Origin: Bacteroides luhongzhouii
Lineage (GTDB): Bacteria > Bacteroidota > Bacteroidia > Bacteroidales > Bacteroidaceae
Assembly (NCBI RefSeq): GCF_009193295.2
Contig: NZ_CP059973.1
Coordinates: 5,084,001 to 5,148,000, forward strand
Reading direction: 5' to 3'
DNA length: 64,000 bases
Part shown: positions 9,413 to 17,823 of the stretch, one piece after another
Position numbering within the stretch: position 1 is the stretch's first letter
Layout of the letters: every line of letters starts with the position of its first letter
The notes under the pieces: model-generated
Databases searched by the model: none
What the model saw: the letters and a program-made list of their open reading frames with translations, nothing else
What the model was told of the DNA's origin: nothing
Made by a program: the position numbers and the translations under genes

Positions 9413-10816
9413 TCATTTACTATTTTTCTCTTGTCCGGAAGGTTCCCGGCTCTCCTGCGGAGAGTGTTGCTTCGGTTCCTGTATCAGTTCTTTTCCCCAA
9501 TGATTAGTCTCCTCCAGCTTTTCACGATCACGAATTTCTTTTGCTTTACGGGCATAGACAATCATACGCATAGATTGATCGTAAGTGAAATAATTCCAGA
9601 TCCAATTCAAGAGCACAATGACTTTATTACGCACTCCAAGGATAGAACGCAGATGAACAACCAGCCACATCACCCAGGCAAACCATCCCTGCATCTTTAC
9701 TTTACTAAACTCTGCCACGGCACGATTGCGCCCGACAGTCGCCATCGAACCTAAATTGCGGTAATGGAAAGGTTTCATTTCCTGCCCTTTCTCTATACGA
9801 ATCAGATTCTTTGCCAGCAGTTCTCCTTGCTGGATCGCCACTTGTGCCAGTTGAGGATGCCCGTTCGGGTAATTCTCATCAGCCAACTGAATACATTGGT
9901 CACCAATAGCAAACACATTGCTCATCCCTTCTACACGGTTGAATGAATCGACTTTAATACGTCCTCCACGTCCAATCAAAGAGGCATCCAGATTGCCGAT
10001 AGTCACACCGGTGACACCACTCACCCAAATAAAAGTACGCGTGGCAATCTCTGTACCATCTTCAAGTACTACTTTATGGTCACGATAATCCACAACACGT
10101 TTATTCAACAGGATATTTACTCCCATTTCACGAAGAAACTGTTCAGCGTGTGCAGAAGATTCTTCCGACATTCCAGCAAGCAATCGCGGCCCGGCTTCAA
10201 TCAAATAGATATGCATCAGACTGCTGGGCATATCAGGATAATCATTCGGCAAGACGAATTTCTTCATCTCGGAAAGTATTCCGGCTATTTCTATTCCGGT
10301 TGCTCCACCTCCTACAATTACGATATTCAGTAGTTCTTGTTGTTCCTGTTTCGTTGAACAGGTCAGCGCCCGTTCCAGATTAGCCAAAAGAGCGTTTCGC
10401 AATCCCATCGCTTCTGACACATTTTTCATTGGCATGGCTTCCTCTTCGATATGTTTATTACCGAAATAGTTGGTTGTGGTACCTGCCGCTAACACCAGAT
10501 AGTCATATTCCGCTTTTCCGATGGAAGTCTGAATCATATTCTTTTCCGGGAAAATGGCACGTACTTCCGCCATACGGAAATAGAAATCTTTCCGGTGCTG
10601 GAATATTTTACGGAAGGGGAAAGAGATGGAAGTTGGCTCCATACCGGCCGAGGCCACCTGATAAATCAAAGGAGGAAACTGATGATAGTTGTTTTTATCT
10701 ATCAGTACGACCTGAAAGCCTGACTTTTTCAGCTTGTTAGCCAGTTTCAAGCCACCGAAACCACCGCCTACTATGACGACACGTTTCTTATTAGTTTTTG
10801 CAATGTTAAGACTCAT
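9413..10816 (-). CDS. ndh: Type II NADH dehydrogenase (NDH-2)
   Basis: 467 aa NAD(P)/FAD-dependent oxidoreductase. FAD-binding GGGFGG at residues 17-22, NADH-binding GGGATG near 167-172, and a third FAD contact VFAIGDQC. The C-terminal part has the hydrophobic stretch WFAWVMWLVVHLRSI and an amphipathic tail that tethers NDH-2 to the membrane. It passes electrons from NADH to menaquinone without proton pumping. Monocistronic: the terminator-like palindrome lies downstream and a divergent or separate unit upstream. The last about 30 residues are a polar, low-complexity extension. Confidence 0.9.
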   Translation of the reverse strand: MSLNIAKTNKKRVVIVGGGFGGLKLANKLKKSGFQVVLIDKNNYHQFPPLIYQVASAGMEPTSISFPFRKIFQHRKDFYFRMAEVRAIFPEKNMIQTSIGKAEYDYLVLAAGTTTNYFGNKHIEEEAMPMKNVSEAMGLRNALLANLERALTCSTKQEQQELLNIVIVGGGATGIEIAGILSEMKKFVLPNDYPDMPSSLMHIYLIEAGPRLLAGMSEESSAHAEQFLREMGVNILLNKRVVDYRDHKVVLEDGTEIATRTFIWVSGVTGVTIGNLDASLIGRGGRIKVDSFNRVEGMSNVFAIGDQCIQLADENYPNGHPQLAQVAIQQGELLAKNLIRIEKGQEMKPFHYRNLGSMATVGRNRAVAEFSKVKMQGWFAWVMWLVVHLRSILGVRNKVIVLLNWIWNYFTYDQSMRMIVYARKAKEIRDREKLEETNHWGKELIQEPKQHSPQESREPSGQEKNSK

Positions 10817-10863
10817 ATTCTAATCATGTTTTATCCAGATAATAACACATGAATGAGTCATTA

Positions 10864-10890
10864 AGTTTTCGAAATTCGAAACTTTTGAGA
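10864..10890 (-). terminator. Hairpin downstream of the glucosaminidase gene
   Basis: Inverted repeat AGTTTTCGAA / TTCGAAACTT with a tiny loop, 8-34 bp past the stop codon at 10898. The following T content is modest, so terminator activity is tentative. Confidence 0.4.
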
Positions 10891-10897
10891 GAAGTCT

Positions 10898-11803
10898 CTA
10901 TCGCAGACGCAAACGGTCTCCTATCTCCGGAACATACTCACCATCCTTACGATTCATCTTATACAGATTTTTGAGACGGATACCATATTTTTGAGAGATG
11001 CCATGCATGGAATCTCCATCCTTCACAACATATACAGTATAAGGTTTGGAAGCCTTTTTCTTCTTGCTCTTCAGGTAGATGATATCTCCTTCCACCAGAG
11101 TATAATCACGCTGCAAGTCGTTGTACTTCACAAGTTTCTTCCAACTAATATCAAATTCGTTGCCTAAATCTTTAAAGGTATCACCGTTGCGGGCTACCAC
11201 ATAAGCGATATCATTAGCGATATACACTTGATGCGGGTTCATCAACCAAGGATTCTTTTTCAGTTTCCGTTCCGAATATACCCCCTTACGGTCGTATTTA
11301 TACAGGTCATAATCTTCGATAATTGTAATCAGACGGTTAGCATAAGAAGGATCGGTAGCATAGCCTGCTTTTTTCAGTCCACGCGCCCAGCCTTTATAGT
11401 CGGTAATATCGAGTTTGAAAAGAAAGGCGTAACGGGCACCTCTTCTAAGGAAGTCGGAATGATCTTCGTAAGAGTCACGGGGATGCTTATAAGCACGGAA
11501 ACATTCGTTGCGTGCATCATCATCATGACGAACCGTACGTCCCCGCCAGCTGCTTCCACATTTAATACCAAAATGGTTGTTGCTCTTTCGCGCCAACTGG
11601 CTATATCCGGCACCGCTTTCCAGCAATCCTTGTGCCAGCGTGATACTAGCCGGAATCTTATGAAGCTTCATCTGTTCAACAGCCAAATCACTATACTTAT
11701 TTATATATTCGATGTAACGGGCATTCCGCTTCTGCGCCTGCACTCCTACGGCAAAGAAGAAAACGACGGTTAAAAAGATAAGTCTATGCAGTTTATTCTC
11801 CAT
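10898..11803 (-). CDS. Glucosaminidase with two LysM domains (peptidoglycan hydrolase)
   Basis: 301 aa. A signal peptide (LHRLIFLTVVFFFAVGVQAQ) precedes a FlgJ/Mannosyl-glycoprotein glucosaminidase domain (about 30-175) with the catalytic-Glu region LAQGLLESGAGYSQLA and NNHFGIKC. Two LysM motifs follow: about 205-245 (VVARNGDTFKDLGNEFDISW) and 255-300 (YVVKDGDSMHGISQKYGIR). It should cleave beta-1,4 bonds of peptidoglycan in the periplasm. Single gene, transcribed away from the cytidine deaminase gene. Confidence 0.92.
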   Translation of the reverse strand: MENKLHRLIFLTVVFFFAVGVQAQKRNARYIEYINKYSDLAVEQMKLHKIPASITLAQGLLESGAGYSQLARKSNNHFGIKCGSSWRGRTVRHDDDARNECFRAYKHPRDSYEDHSDFLRRGARYAFLFKLDITDYKGWARGLKKAGYATDPSYANRLITIIEDYDLYKYDRKGVYSERKLKKNPWLMNPHQVYIANDIAYVVARNGDTFKDLGNEFDISWKKLVKYNDLQRDYTLVEGDIIYLKSKKKKASKPYTVYVVKDGDSMHGISQKYGIRLKNLYKMNRKDGEYVPEIGDRLRLR

Positions 11804-11848
11804 TTTTATTCAGATGTGGATTAGATGGCACAAAAATCCGAAAAATAA

Positions 11849-11878
11849 TTGGGATTATCAATCTCTTTCCTAACTTTG
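11849..11878 (+). promoter_or_regulatory. Bacteroides-type promoter of the cdd operon
   Basis: TTG (11849-11851), a 19-bp spacer and TAACTTTG (11871-11878), an exact fit to the TTTG-N19-TAnnTTTG pattern of the Bacteroides main sigma factor. ATG of cdd follows at 11914. Confidence 0.75.
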
Positions 11879-11913
11879 TAACATTAATTGTAGAAACCAA
11901 TACCCTGACGTAT

Positions 11914-12396
11914 ATGAAAGACCTCACAATTACCGCTATTATTAAAGTATATCAATATGATGAGTTGAATGAGGCCGATCGGGCACTTATGAAGACTGCC
12001 ATGGAGGCAACAGCTCGTAGTTATTCTCCGTACTCCCATTTCTCCGTAGGTGCCGCCGCGCTATTAGGCAACGGGACGGTGGTGACAGGAACCAATCAGG
12101 AAAATGCGGCCTATCCGTCGGGACTTTGTGCAGAACGTACTACATTATTCTATGCCAACTCTCAATATCCCGACCAACCGGTTGTCACTCTTGCCATTGC
12201 GGCACGAACGGAAAAGGACTTTATCGACCATCCGATTCCTCCCTGCGGGGCTTGCCGGCAAGTGATTCTGGAAACGGAAAAGCGTTACAAACAGCCCATC
12301 CGCATCCTATTATATGGCAAAGAATGTATCTACGAAGTAAAAAGTATAGGCGATCTACTGCCATTATCATTTGACGCATCAGCAATGGAGGATTAA
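11914..12396 (+). CDS. cdd: Cytidine deaminase
   Basis: 160 aa. Zinc-site motifs CAER (GLCAERTTLFYA) and PPCGACRQV are intact, and the substrate motif FSVGAAAL is present. It deaminates cytidine and deoxycytidine to uridine forms in pyrimidine salvage. The AraC regulator starts 2 bp after its stop codon, which implies one transcript. That pairing is odd for a salvage enzyme and suggests the regulator is made from the cdd promoter. Confidence 0.95.
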   Translation: MKDLTITAIIKVYQYDELNEADRALMKTAMEATARSYSPYSHFSVGAAALLGNGTVVTGTNQENAAYPSGLCAERTTLFYANSQYPDQPVVTLAIAARTEKDFIDHPIPPCGACRQVILETEKRYKQPIRILLYGKECIYEVKSIGDLLPLSFDASAMED

Positions 12397-12398
12397 TT

Positions 12399-13238
12399 AT
12401 GTTACAACAATATCACACGAAACTAAAAGGGACACTCGCACTTACAGACTCTTATCTGACAGAAAAAGCACTGCAAAAAGAAAAAGGGCTTTATAAATTT
12501 ATATGGGTACGCAACGGAAGCATCACGGTAGAAATCGACCACCAGGAAATGACGCTTACCAAAGATGAAGTGATTTCACTCACCCATCTGCAACATCTCG
12601 AATTTAAATCGATTGACGGCGAATACCTGACTTTGTTGTTCAACAGCAATTTCTATTGTATCTATGGCAACGACCATGAAGTGTCATGCAGCGGTTTCCT
12701 GTTCAACGGCTCATCTCACCTGATCCGTTTCACACTGAATGAAAAAGAACGTAAAGAACTCGACACTATTACCGAAGCACTGGAAAACGAATTTACTGTT
12801 TCCGACAGCCTGCAAGAAGAGATGTTGCGCATCCTGCTGAAACGTTTCATTATTCAATGTACCCGGATTGCACGTCATCGCATGAATATCACCCGTGAAA
12901 AAGAATCCGGCTTCGAGATTGTCCGCCAATACTATAACTTGGTCGACGAGCATTACCGGACAAAAAAACAGGTACAGGACTATGCCGATATGCTTCATAA
13001 ATCTCCCAAGACACTATCGAACATCTTTTCTACCTGCAAACTGCCTTCGCCGCTTCGGGTTATCCACGAACGGGTGGAAGCGGAAGCTAAACGTCTCCTG
13101 CTTTACAGCAACAAAAGTGCCAAAGAAATTGCCGATATTCTGGGATTTGAAGACCAGGCTTCATTCAGCCGTTTCTTCAAAAATATGACCGGACAGAGCG
13201 CCGTGCAATTCAGAAATACACAGGAAGGGAAAAATTGA
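12399..13238 (+). CDS. AraC-family transcriptional regulator
   Basis: 279 aa. N-terminal cupin-like sensing half (about 1-110: GSITVEIDHQEMTLTKDEVI) and C-terminal double helix-turn-helix (about 175-275) with the AraC signature SAKEIADILGFEDQASFSRF then FKNMTGQS. Upstream it abuts cdd; downstream lie a DUF417 gene and an RclA-like gene with their own promoter. In E. coli the AraC protein RclR controls rclABC, and the same gene kinds occur here, so it may be their activator. RclR's key cysteines cannot be matched by eye. Confidence 0.9.
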   Translation: MLQQYHTKLKGTLALTDSYLTEKALQKEKGLYKFIWVRNGSITVEIDHQEMTLTKDEVISLTHLQHLEFKSIDGEYLTLLFNSNFYCIYGNDHEVSCSGFLFNGSSHLIRFTLNEKERKELDTITEALENEFTVSDSLQEEMLRILLKRFIIQCTRIARHRMNITREKESGFEIVRQYYNLVDEHYRTKKQVQDYADMLHKSPKTLSNIFSTCKLPSPLRVIHERVEAEAKRLLLYSNKSAKEIADILGFEDQASFSRFFKNMTGQSAVQFRNTQEGKN

Positions 13239-13261
13239 TAAGGTATACGGAAGTATTGCTA

Positions 13262-13292
13262 TTTGGGGGGTAGTGGGAATGGACGACCTTTG
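13262..13292 (+). promoter_or_regulatory. Promoter of the DUF417/RclA-like unit with G-rich spacer
   Basis: TTTG (13262-13265), exactly 19 bp, then GACCTTTG (13285-13292), one base off TAnnTTTG. The spacer is unusually G-rich (GGGGGTAGTGGGAATGG), so an operator for the adjacent AraC protein could overlap it. Confidence 0.55.
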
Positions 13293-13326
13293 CCACATAA
13301 GATAAACCCATTAAAACCCCAACAAA

Positions 13327-13908
13327 ATGAAAGAGAAATTGATCGCTTTACTGACCTTCACTTCAAGTCTGAAAAGTTTTGGTATTAAATTTATCCGCGT
13401 TGCCATCCTGATAGTATTTGTATGGATAGGCGGATTGAAGTATTTCCACTATGAAGCCGACGGGATTGTTCCGTTTGTAGCCAACAGTCCTTTTATGAGT
13501 TTCTTCTATGCTAAAGGTGCACCCGAATACAAAGAACATAAAAATGCGGAGGGTGCTTTCGTCCCGGAAAATCGTGCATGGCACGAAGCAAACCGCACTT
13601 ATACTTTCTCTTACGGACTGGGAGGTCTTATTATGAGCATTGGCATACTGGTATTCCTGGGAATCTTTTTCCCAAAAGTGGGATTGGCAGGCGACACTCT
13701 GGCTATTATCATGACGCTCGGAACACTTTCTTTTCTTGTCACTACCCCGGAAGTCTGGGTCCCCGACTTGGGAAGCGGAGAATTCGGTTTCCCGTTACTG
13801 TCCGGTGCAGGACGGTTGGTGATTAAAGACATTGTGATCCTGGCCAGTGCTGTAGTGTTATTATCCGACTCGTCACAACGCGTACTCAAAACACTTAAAA
13901 AAGACTAA
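13327..13908 (+). CDS. DUF417 (YkgB/RclC-like) membrane protein
   Basis: 193 aa with four hydrophobic segments (VAILIVFVWIGGLKYF, YGLGGLIMSIGILVFLGIFF, TLAIIMTLGTLSFLVTT, VIKDIVILASAVVLL). The DUF417 family motif GGLKYFHYEADGIVPFVANS is clear. E. coli RclC (YkgB) belongs to this family and contributes to survival of hypochlorous acid by an unknown mechanism at the inner membrane. An AraC gene lies upstream and an RclA-like flavoenzyme follows after 99 bp, matching the rcl gene set except that I see no RclB-like small periplasmic protein. Confidence 0.85.
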   Translation: MKEKLIALLTFTSSLKSFGIKFIRVAILIVFVWIGGLKYFHYEADGIVPFVANSPFMSFFYAKGAPEYKEHKNAEGAFVPENRAWHEANRTYTFSYGLGGLIMSIGILVFLGIFFPKVGLAGDTLAIIMTLGTLSFLVTTPEVWVPDLGSGEFGFPLLSGAGRLVIKDIVILASAVVLLSDSSQRVLKTLKKD

Positions 13909-14007
13909 GACAACCACTAAAGAGGATTCTGACTTCTTGCCATTGCGGAACAAATCGTATTTTCAGACTGTTATATAGTCTCATACGAATCGTTAATACA
14001 AGAAGTT

Positions 14008-15381
14008 ATGAAACAATATGATGCAATTATTATAGGATTCGGCAAGGCAGGGAAAACCCTGGCTGCCGAACTTTCCAACCGCGGATGGCAAGTGGCCATC
14101 GTAGAACGTTCCAACATGATGTATGGAGGAAGCTGTCCGAATGTAGCCTGTGTCCCAACAAAGACACTGGTGCATGAAGCCGAGGTTTCCGCTTTGCTTT
14201 ACCACGATGATTTTCCGAAGCAGGCGAATATGTACAAACAGGCCATCGGCCGAAAGAACCGCCTCACTTCCTTTCTTAGGAATGATAATTACGAAAGACT
14301 AAGCAAACGTCCTAATGTGACTATCTACACCGGGATGGGTTCTTTTATATCCGCGAATACTATAAAGGTAACACTACCTGAAGGATATATCGAGCTGCAA
14401 GGAAAAGAGATTTTTATCAATACGGGGTCTACTCCTATTATCCCGGCAATAGATGGCATTCAGCAAAGTCAGCATGTATATACCAGTAGCACGCTTCTGG
14501 ACTTAAGCGTACTTCCTCATCACCTGATTATCATAGGTGGAGGATATATCGGACTGGAGTTCGCTTCTATGTATGCCGGTTTCGGCAGTAAAGTGACGAT
14601 ACTCGAAGGAGGAAACAAATTTATGCCTCGTGAAGATCGGGATATTGCAAACAGCGTCAAAGAAGTGATGGAGAAGAAAGGTATTGAAATCCATCTGAAC
14701 GCTCGTGCGCAGTCTATCCATGACACGAATGACGGAGTGACACTGACTTACTCGGACATATCCGACGGTACTCCTTATTATGTAGATGGAGATGCCATTC
14801 TTATCGCAACGGGACGTAAACCGATGATTGAGGGATTGAATCTGCAAGCAGCGGGTGTAGGAGTTGATGCTCACGGAGCTATCATCGTAAACGATCAGTT
14901 ACGCACTACTGTTCCTCATATATGGGCAATGGGAGATGTGAAAGGCGGATCGCAATTTACATATCTCTCGCTGGATGATTTCCGGATTATCCGTGACCAG
15001 CTCTTCGGCGACAAGAAACGTGATATCGGAGACCGTGATCCTGTGCAATATGCAGTGTTTATTGATCCGCCATTGGCACATATCGGAATCAGTGAAGAAG
15101 AAGCTCTGAAAAGAGGATATTCATTTAAGGTTTCCCGGTTGCCGGCTTCCTCCATCGTCCGTACCCGTACATTGAGGCAGACTGATGGTATGCTAAAAGC
15201 TATCATCAATAATCATAACGGGAAGATTATGGGCTGTACTCTATTCTGCGCCGATGCTTCAGAAATCATCAATATCGTAGCTATGGCGATAAAAACAGGG
15301 CAAACCTCTACATTCTTGCGCGATTTTATCTTCACGCATCCCAGTATGAGTGAGGGATTAAATCAACTGTTTGATGTATAA
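14008..15381 (+). CDS. RclA-like pyridine nucleotide-disulfide oxidoreductase
   Basis: 457 aa flavoprotein disulfide reductase. FAD motif GFGKAG at residues 10-15, redox pair Cys43-Cys48 (GGSCPNVACVPTKTLVHEA), NAD-binding GGGYIGLEFASMYAGFG near 177, FAD contact IWAMGDVKGG, and dimer domain to the end. The catalytic C-terminal HxxE of lipoamide/glutathione reductases is replaced by HPSMSE. The CxxxxC-IPTKT-LVH context is that of E. coli RclA, a copper(II)/reactive-chlorine-linked reductase. A mercuric or other disulfide reductase role cannot be excluded, but no mercury genes are nearby. Confidence 0.88.
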   Translation: MKQYDAIIIGFGKAGKTLAAELSNRGWQVAIVERSNMMYGGSCPNVACVPTKTLVHEAEVSALLYHDDFPKQANMYKQAIGRKNRLTSFLRNDNYERLSKRPNVTIYTGMGSFISANTIKVTLPEGYIELQGKEIFINTGSTPIIPAIDGIQQSQHVYTSSTLLDLSVLPHHLIIIGGGYIGLEFASMYAGFGSKVTILEGGNKFMPREDRDIANSVKEVMEKKGIEIHLNARAQSIHDTNDGVTLTYSDISDGTPYYVDGDAILIATGRKPMIEGLNLQAAGVGVDAHGAIIVNDQLRTTVPHIWAMGDVKGGSQFTYLSLDDFRIIRDQLFGDKKRDIGDRDPVQYAVFIDPPLAHIGISEEEALKRGYSFKVSRLPASSIVRTRTLRQTDGMLKAIINNHNGKIMGCTLFCADASEIINIVAMAIKTGQTSTFLRDFIFTHPSMSEGLNQLFDV

Positions 15382-15413
15382 GAATAAGAAAGAGTATAAC
15401 TCACTTCTAAAAC

Positions 15414-15501
15414 AGAGCCTCTGAATAGAGTAAACAGAGGCTCTATTTGGAGTAATCGGAGGCTCTGAATGAGGTAAACGGAGCCTCTAAATAAATGAAA
15501 T
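15414..15501. repeat. Array 1: four degenerate 22-bp tandem units
   Basis: Units start at 15414, 15436, 15458 and 15480, each exactly 22 bp. Every unit begins with AGAGCCTCT, AGAGGCTCT, GGAGGCTCT or GGAGCCTCT, so the core occurs in both orientations; three units end in GTAAAC or GTAATC. Adjacent units can pair into hairpins, so the array may also end the upstream transcript. Two other intergenic arrays in this window (43049-43180, 55124-55211) have the same period with different cores. Confidence 0.85.
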
Positions 15502-15546
15502 TCATTCTTTTTCAGTCTTAATAGAGTGAAATCTAATAGAAAGTGT

Positions 15547-15554
15547 TATCTTTG
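15547..15554 (+). promoter_or_regulatory. -7 box of the ABC-F leader transcript
   Basis: TATCTTTG, a perfect Bacteroides -7 element. No convincing TTG box lies 19-21 bp upstream (GAGT there). Transcription would begin near 15560, leaving a leader of about 200 nt. Confidence 0.6.
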
Positions 15555-15583
15555 CAGCCAAGTTAAACTATATACCTACCGCA

Positions 15584-15601
15584 ATGAGAATTACTAAGTA
15601 A
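15584..15601 (+). CDS. Five-codon leader peptide MRITK before the ABC-F gene
   Basis: ATG AGA ATT ACT AAG TAA. Directly after its stop lies GACAACAC (15602-15609), complementary to GTGTTGTT (15671-15678). The latter overlaps a competing hairpin CACG-AAATC-CGTG (15661-15673). A ribosome held on the leader would cover GACAACAC and change the folding, the usual layout of ribosome-sensing attenuation for antibiotic-protection genes. Inferred from sequence only. Confidence 0.45.
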   Translation: MRITK

Positions 15602-15757
15602 GACAACACTTCTAAGTAAACATCACTTTTCTTATATGCTTTTTCTATTTTGTTAAGCATCACGAAATCCGTGTTGTTTAGCCAGTATTGTGTTTGTCGT
15701 TCCCCTATCCTGTGATTTTTTTCACTCTATTTTCAACCTCAAACCCAATAGATCATC

Positions 15758-17392
15758 ATGTCTATCAGTATCCAACAAATCAGCTATATCCATCCGGATA
15801 AAGAAGTATTATTCAGTGACCTCAATTTTGCCATCAGTAAAGGGCAGAAACTAGGATTAGTCGGTAACAATGGCTGTGGCAAATCTACTTTGCTACAAAT
15901 TATTGCCGGACAGTTATCACCCTCTTCCGGTGTCATTGTCCGCCCGGACGACCTATATTATATCCCGCAACATTTCGGGCAATATGATTCACTGACCATC
16001 GCACAGGCTCTTCAGATAGAGCGTAAACAGCAAGCTCTGCACGCTATCCTGGCAGGAGATGTCTCAAACGAACATTTCACTATGCTAAATGATGACTGGA
16101 ATATCGAAGAACGTTCCATTGCCGCTCTCGATTTATGGGGATTAGGACAGTTTACGCTATCCTACCCGATGAATCTGCTTAGTGGCGGCGAAAAGACCCG
16201 CGTATTCCTGGCAGGTATGGACATTCATCATCCATCTGTCATACTTATGGATGAACCGACCAATCATCTCGATTCTTCCGGCAGACAACGTTTATATGAC
16301 TGGGTAGAAAAATATCGTTCCACCCTGTTAGTGGTAAGTCATGACCGTACTCTGCTCAATCTTCTCCCCGAAATTTGCGAATTGGAGAAGCATCAAATCA
16401 ATTATTATGGCGGAAATTACGAATTCTACAAAGAACAAAAAACGCTGATGCAGGAAGCATTGCAACAACGTATTGAAGAAAAAGAAAAGGCACTACGTAT
16501 TGCCCGTAAAGTGGCTCGCGAAACGGCCGAACGCAGGGACAAACAGAATGTACGCGGCGAAAAGAGTAATATAAAAAAAGGAGTTCCACGCATTGTATTG
16601 AACGCACTCCAAGGGAAATCCGAGAAGAGCACTAGTAAACTGACTGGCGTTCATCAGGAGAAAGCCGAGAAGTTAACAAATGAACGCAACCAGCTTCGAG
16701 GTTCGCTCTCTCCGACTGCGGCATTAAAAACCGATTTCAACAGTTCCTCGCTTCATACCGGGAAGATATTAGTGACAGCAAAAGAGATTAACTTCAGTTA
16801 TCATTCCAATTCGATTAACAATGATATTCAGGAAAATAGTATCTCAAAACAACAGCTTTGGCAAGCTCCTGTCAGCTTTCAGCTAAAGAGCGGAGACCGC
16901 CTCCGTATAGAAGGAGCCAACGGTAGCGGGAAAACAACTCTATTGAAATTAATCACCGGCCAACTTCAACCACAGGAAGGAACCCTGACACGGACGGACT
17001 TTAGCTATGTCTATTTGAATCAAGAGTATTCGATCATTGACGACCGGAACAGTATTCTTGAACAGGCTTACGCTTTCAACAGCCGGAATCTGCCGGAGCA
17101 TGAAATAAAGATTATTCTAAACCGTTACTTGTTTCCTGCATCCGAATGGGACAAATCCTGCCGGAAACTTAGTGGTGGTGAGAAAATGCGTCTCGCTTTC
17201 TGCTGTCTGATGATTAGTAACAATACCCCTGATATGTTTATCCTGGATGAACCTACCAACAATTTGGACATACAAAGTATTGAAATTATCACCGCTACTA
17301 TCAAAAATTATGCAGGTACTGTGATAGCAATCTCACACGACAATTATTTTATTCAGGAAATTGGTGTCGAACAATGCATTTTATTGAGTTAG
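15758..17392 (+). CDS. ABC-F family ATPase (ribosome-associated, possible antibiotic protection)
   Basis: 544 aa with two ABC domains and no membrane helices. First site: GNNGCGKST, LSGGEKTRVFLAG, DEPTNHLD, VVSHDR. Second site: GANGSGKTT, LSGGEKMRLAF, DEPTNNLD, AISHDN. Between them (about 215-340) is a charged, helical linker (QQRIEEKEKALRIARKVARE) of the kind that enters the ribosomal E site. Members either regulate translation or dislodge antibiotics. The structured leader with a tiny ORF upstream favours an inducible resistance-type protein, but the drug cannot be told from sequence. Stand-alone gene. Confidence 0.88.
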   Translation: MSISIQQISYIHPDKEVLFSDLNFAISKGQKLGLVGNNGCGKSTLLQIIAGQLSPSSGVIVRPDDLYYIPQHFGQYDSLTIAQALQIERKQQALHAILAGDVSNEHFTMLNDDWNIEERSIAALDLWGLGQFTLSYPMNLLSGGEKTRVFLAGMDIHHPSVILMDEPTNHLDSSGRQRLYDWVEKYRSTLLVVSHDRTLLNLLPEICELEKHQINYYGGNYEFYKEQKTLMQEALQQRIEEKEKALRIARKVARETAERRDKQNVRGEKSNIKKGVPRIVLNALQGKSEKSTSKLTGVHQEKAEKLTNERNQLRGSLSPTAALKTDFNSSSLHTGKILVTAKEINFSYHSNSINNDIQENSISKQQLWQAPVSFQLKSGDRLRIEGANGSGKTTLLKLITGQLQPQEGTLTRTDFSYVYLNQEYSIIDDRNSILEQAYAFNSRNLPEHEIKIILNRYLFPASEWDKSCRKLSGGEKMRLAFCCLMISNNTPDMFILDEPTNNLDIQSIEIITATIKNYAGTVIAISHDNYFIQEIGVEQCILLS

Positions 17393-17546
17393 TCTATTGA
17401 TATTTTATCCAGGGCAACCGCACCAAAATTTAATTCATATCCGCACAGTTTTGAATAAAATAATGGAGTATTCTGGAAACGTTGTGGTAAATCTGAAAAA
17501 GATGATTGAGTTTTTAAGATTCCCCGTTATCTTTTTATTATAAGAT

Positions 17547-17685
17547 ATGGGTCAAAGGTGAGGGGTGGTGAGGGTAGATTTATAACCTTTTATTTTATTA
17601 TTTTCTATACTATCTCCTTTTTTATCTATAAAAAAAAATACGAAAGTTATAAATCTACCCTCACCACCCCTCACCTTTGACCCAT
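17547..17685. repeat. Perfect 40-bp inverted repeat with 59-bp spacer
   Basis: Arms 17547-17586 and 17646-17685 are exact complements (begin ATGGGTCAAAGGTGAGGGGT). The spacer is A/T only over long stretches. It lies inside the MITE-like element and may be a separate nested palindrome. In RNA it would form a very stable 40-bp stem. Confidence 0.85.
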
Positions 17686-17730
17686 TCATTAGCGCACCGT
17701 TTAACTCGTTTCTATGCAGTTTTGATTCTT

Positions 17731-17823
17731 TTCACCACAGAGGACACGGAGGACACAGAGGTTATAATTATCTCTGAATTAGAACTTTGAAACCTCTATG
17801 TCCTCCGTGTCCTCTGTGGTGAA
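17731..17823. repeat. 33-bp inverted repeat of the CACAGAGGACACGGAGG family, copy A
   Basis: Arms 17731-17763 and 17791-17823 differ at one of 33 positions (TTCACCACAGAGGACACGGA...). A diverged second copy with the same hairpin layout lies at 39650-39750 (28 of 33 matches in the left arm). It is a dispersed palindromic repeat in this genome. Confidence 0.8.

Larger units (their letters stand above)
15382..15757. other. Intergenic region: 22-bp array, promoter and leader of the ABC-F gene
   Basis: 376 bp without a long gene. It holds a 22-bp-period tandem array (15414-15501), a promoter (15547-15554), a five-codon leader ORF (15584-15601) and alternative hairpins before the ABC-F start. Confidence 0.8.
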
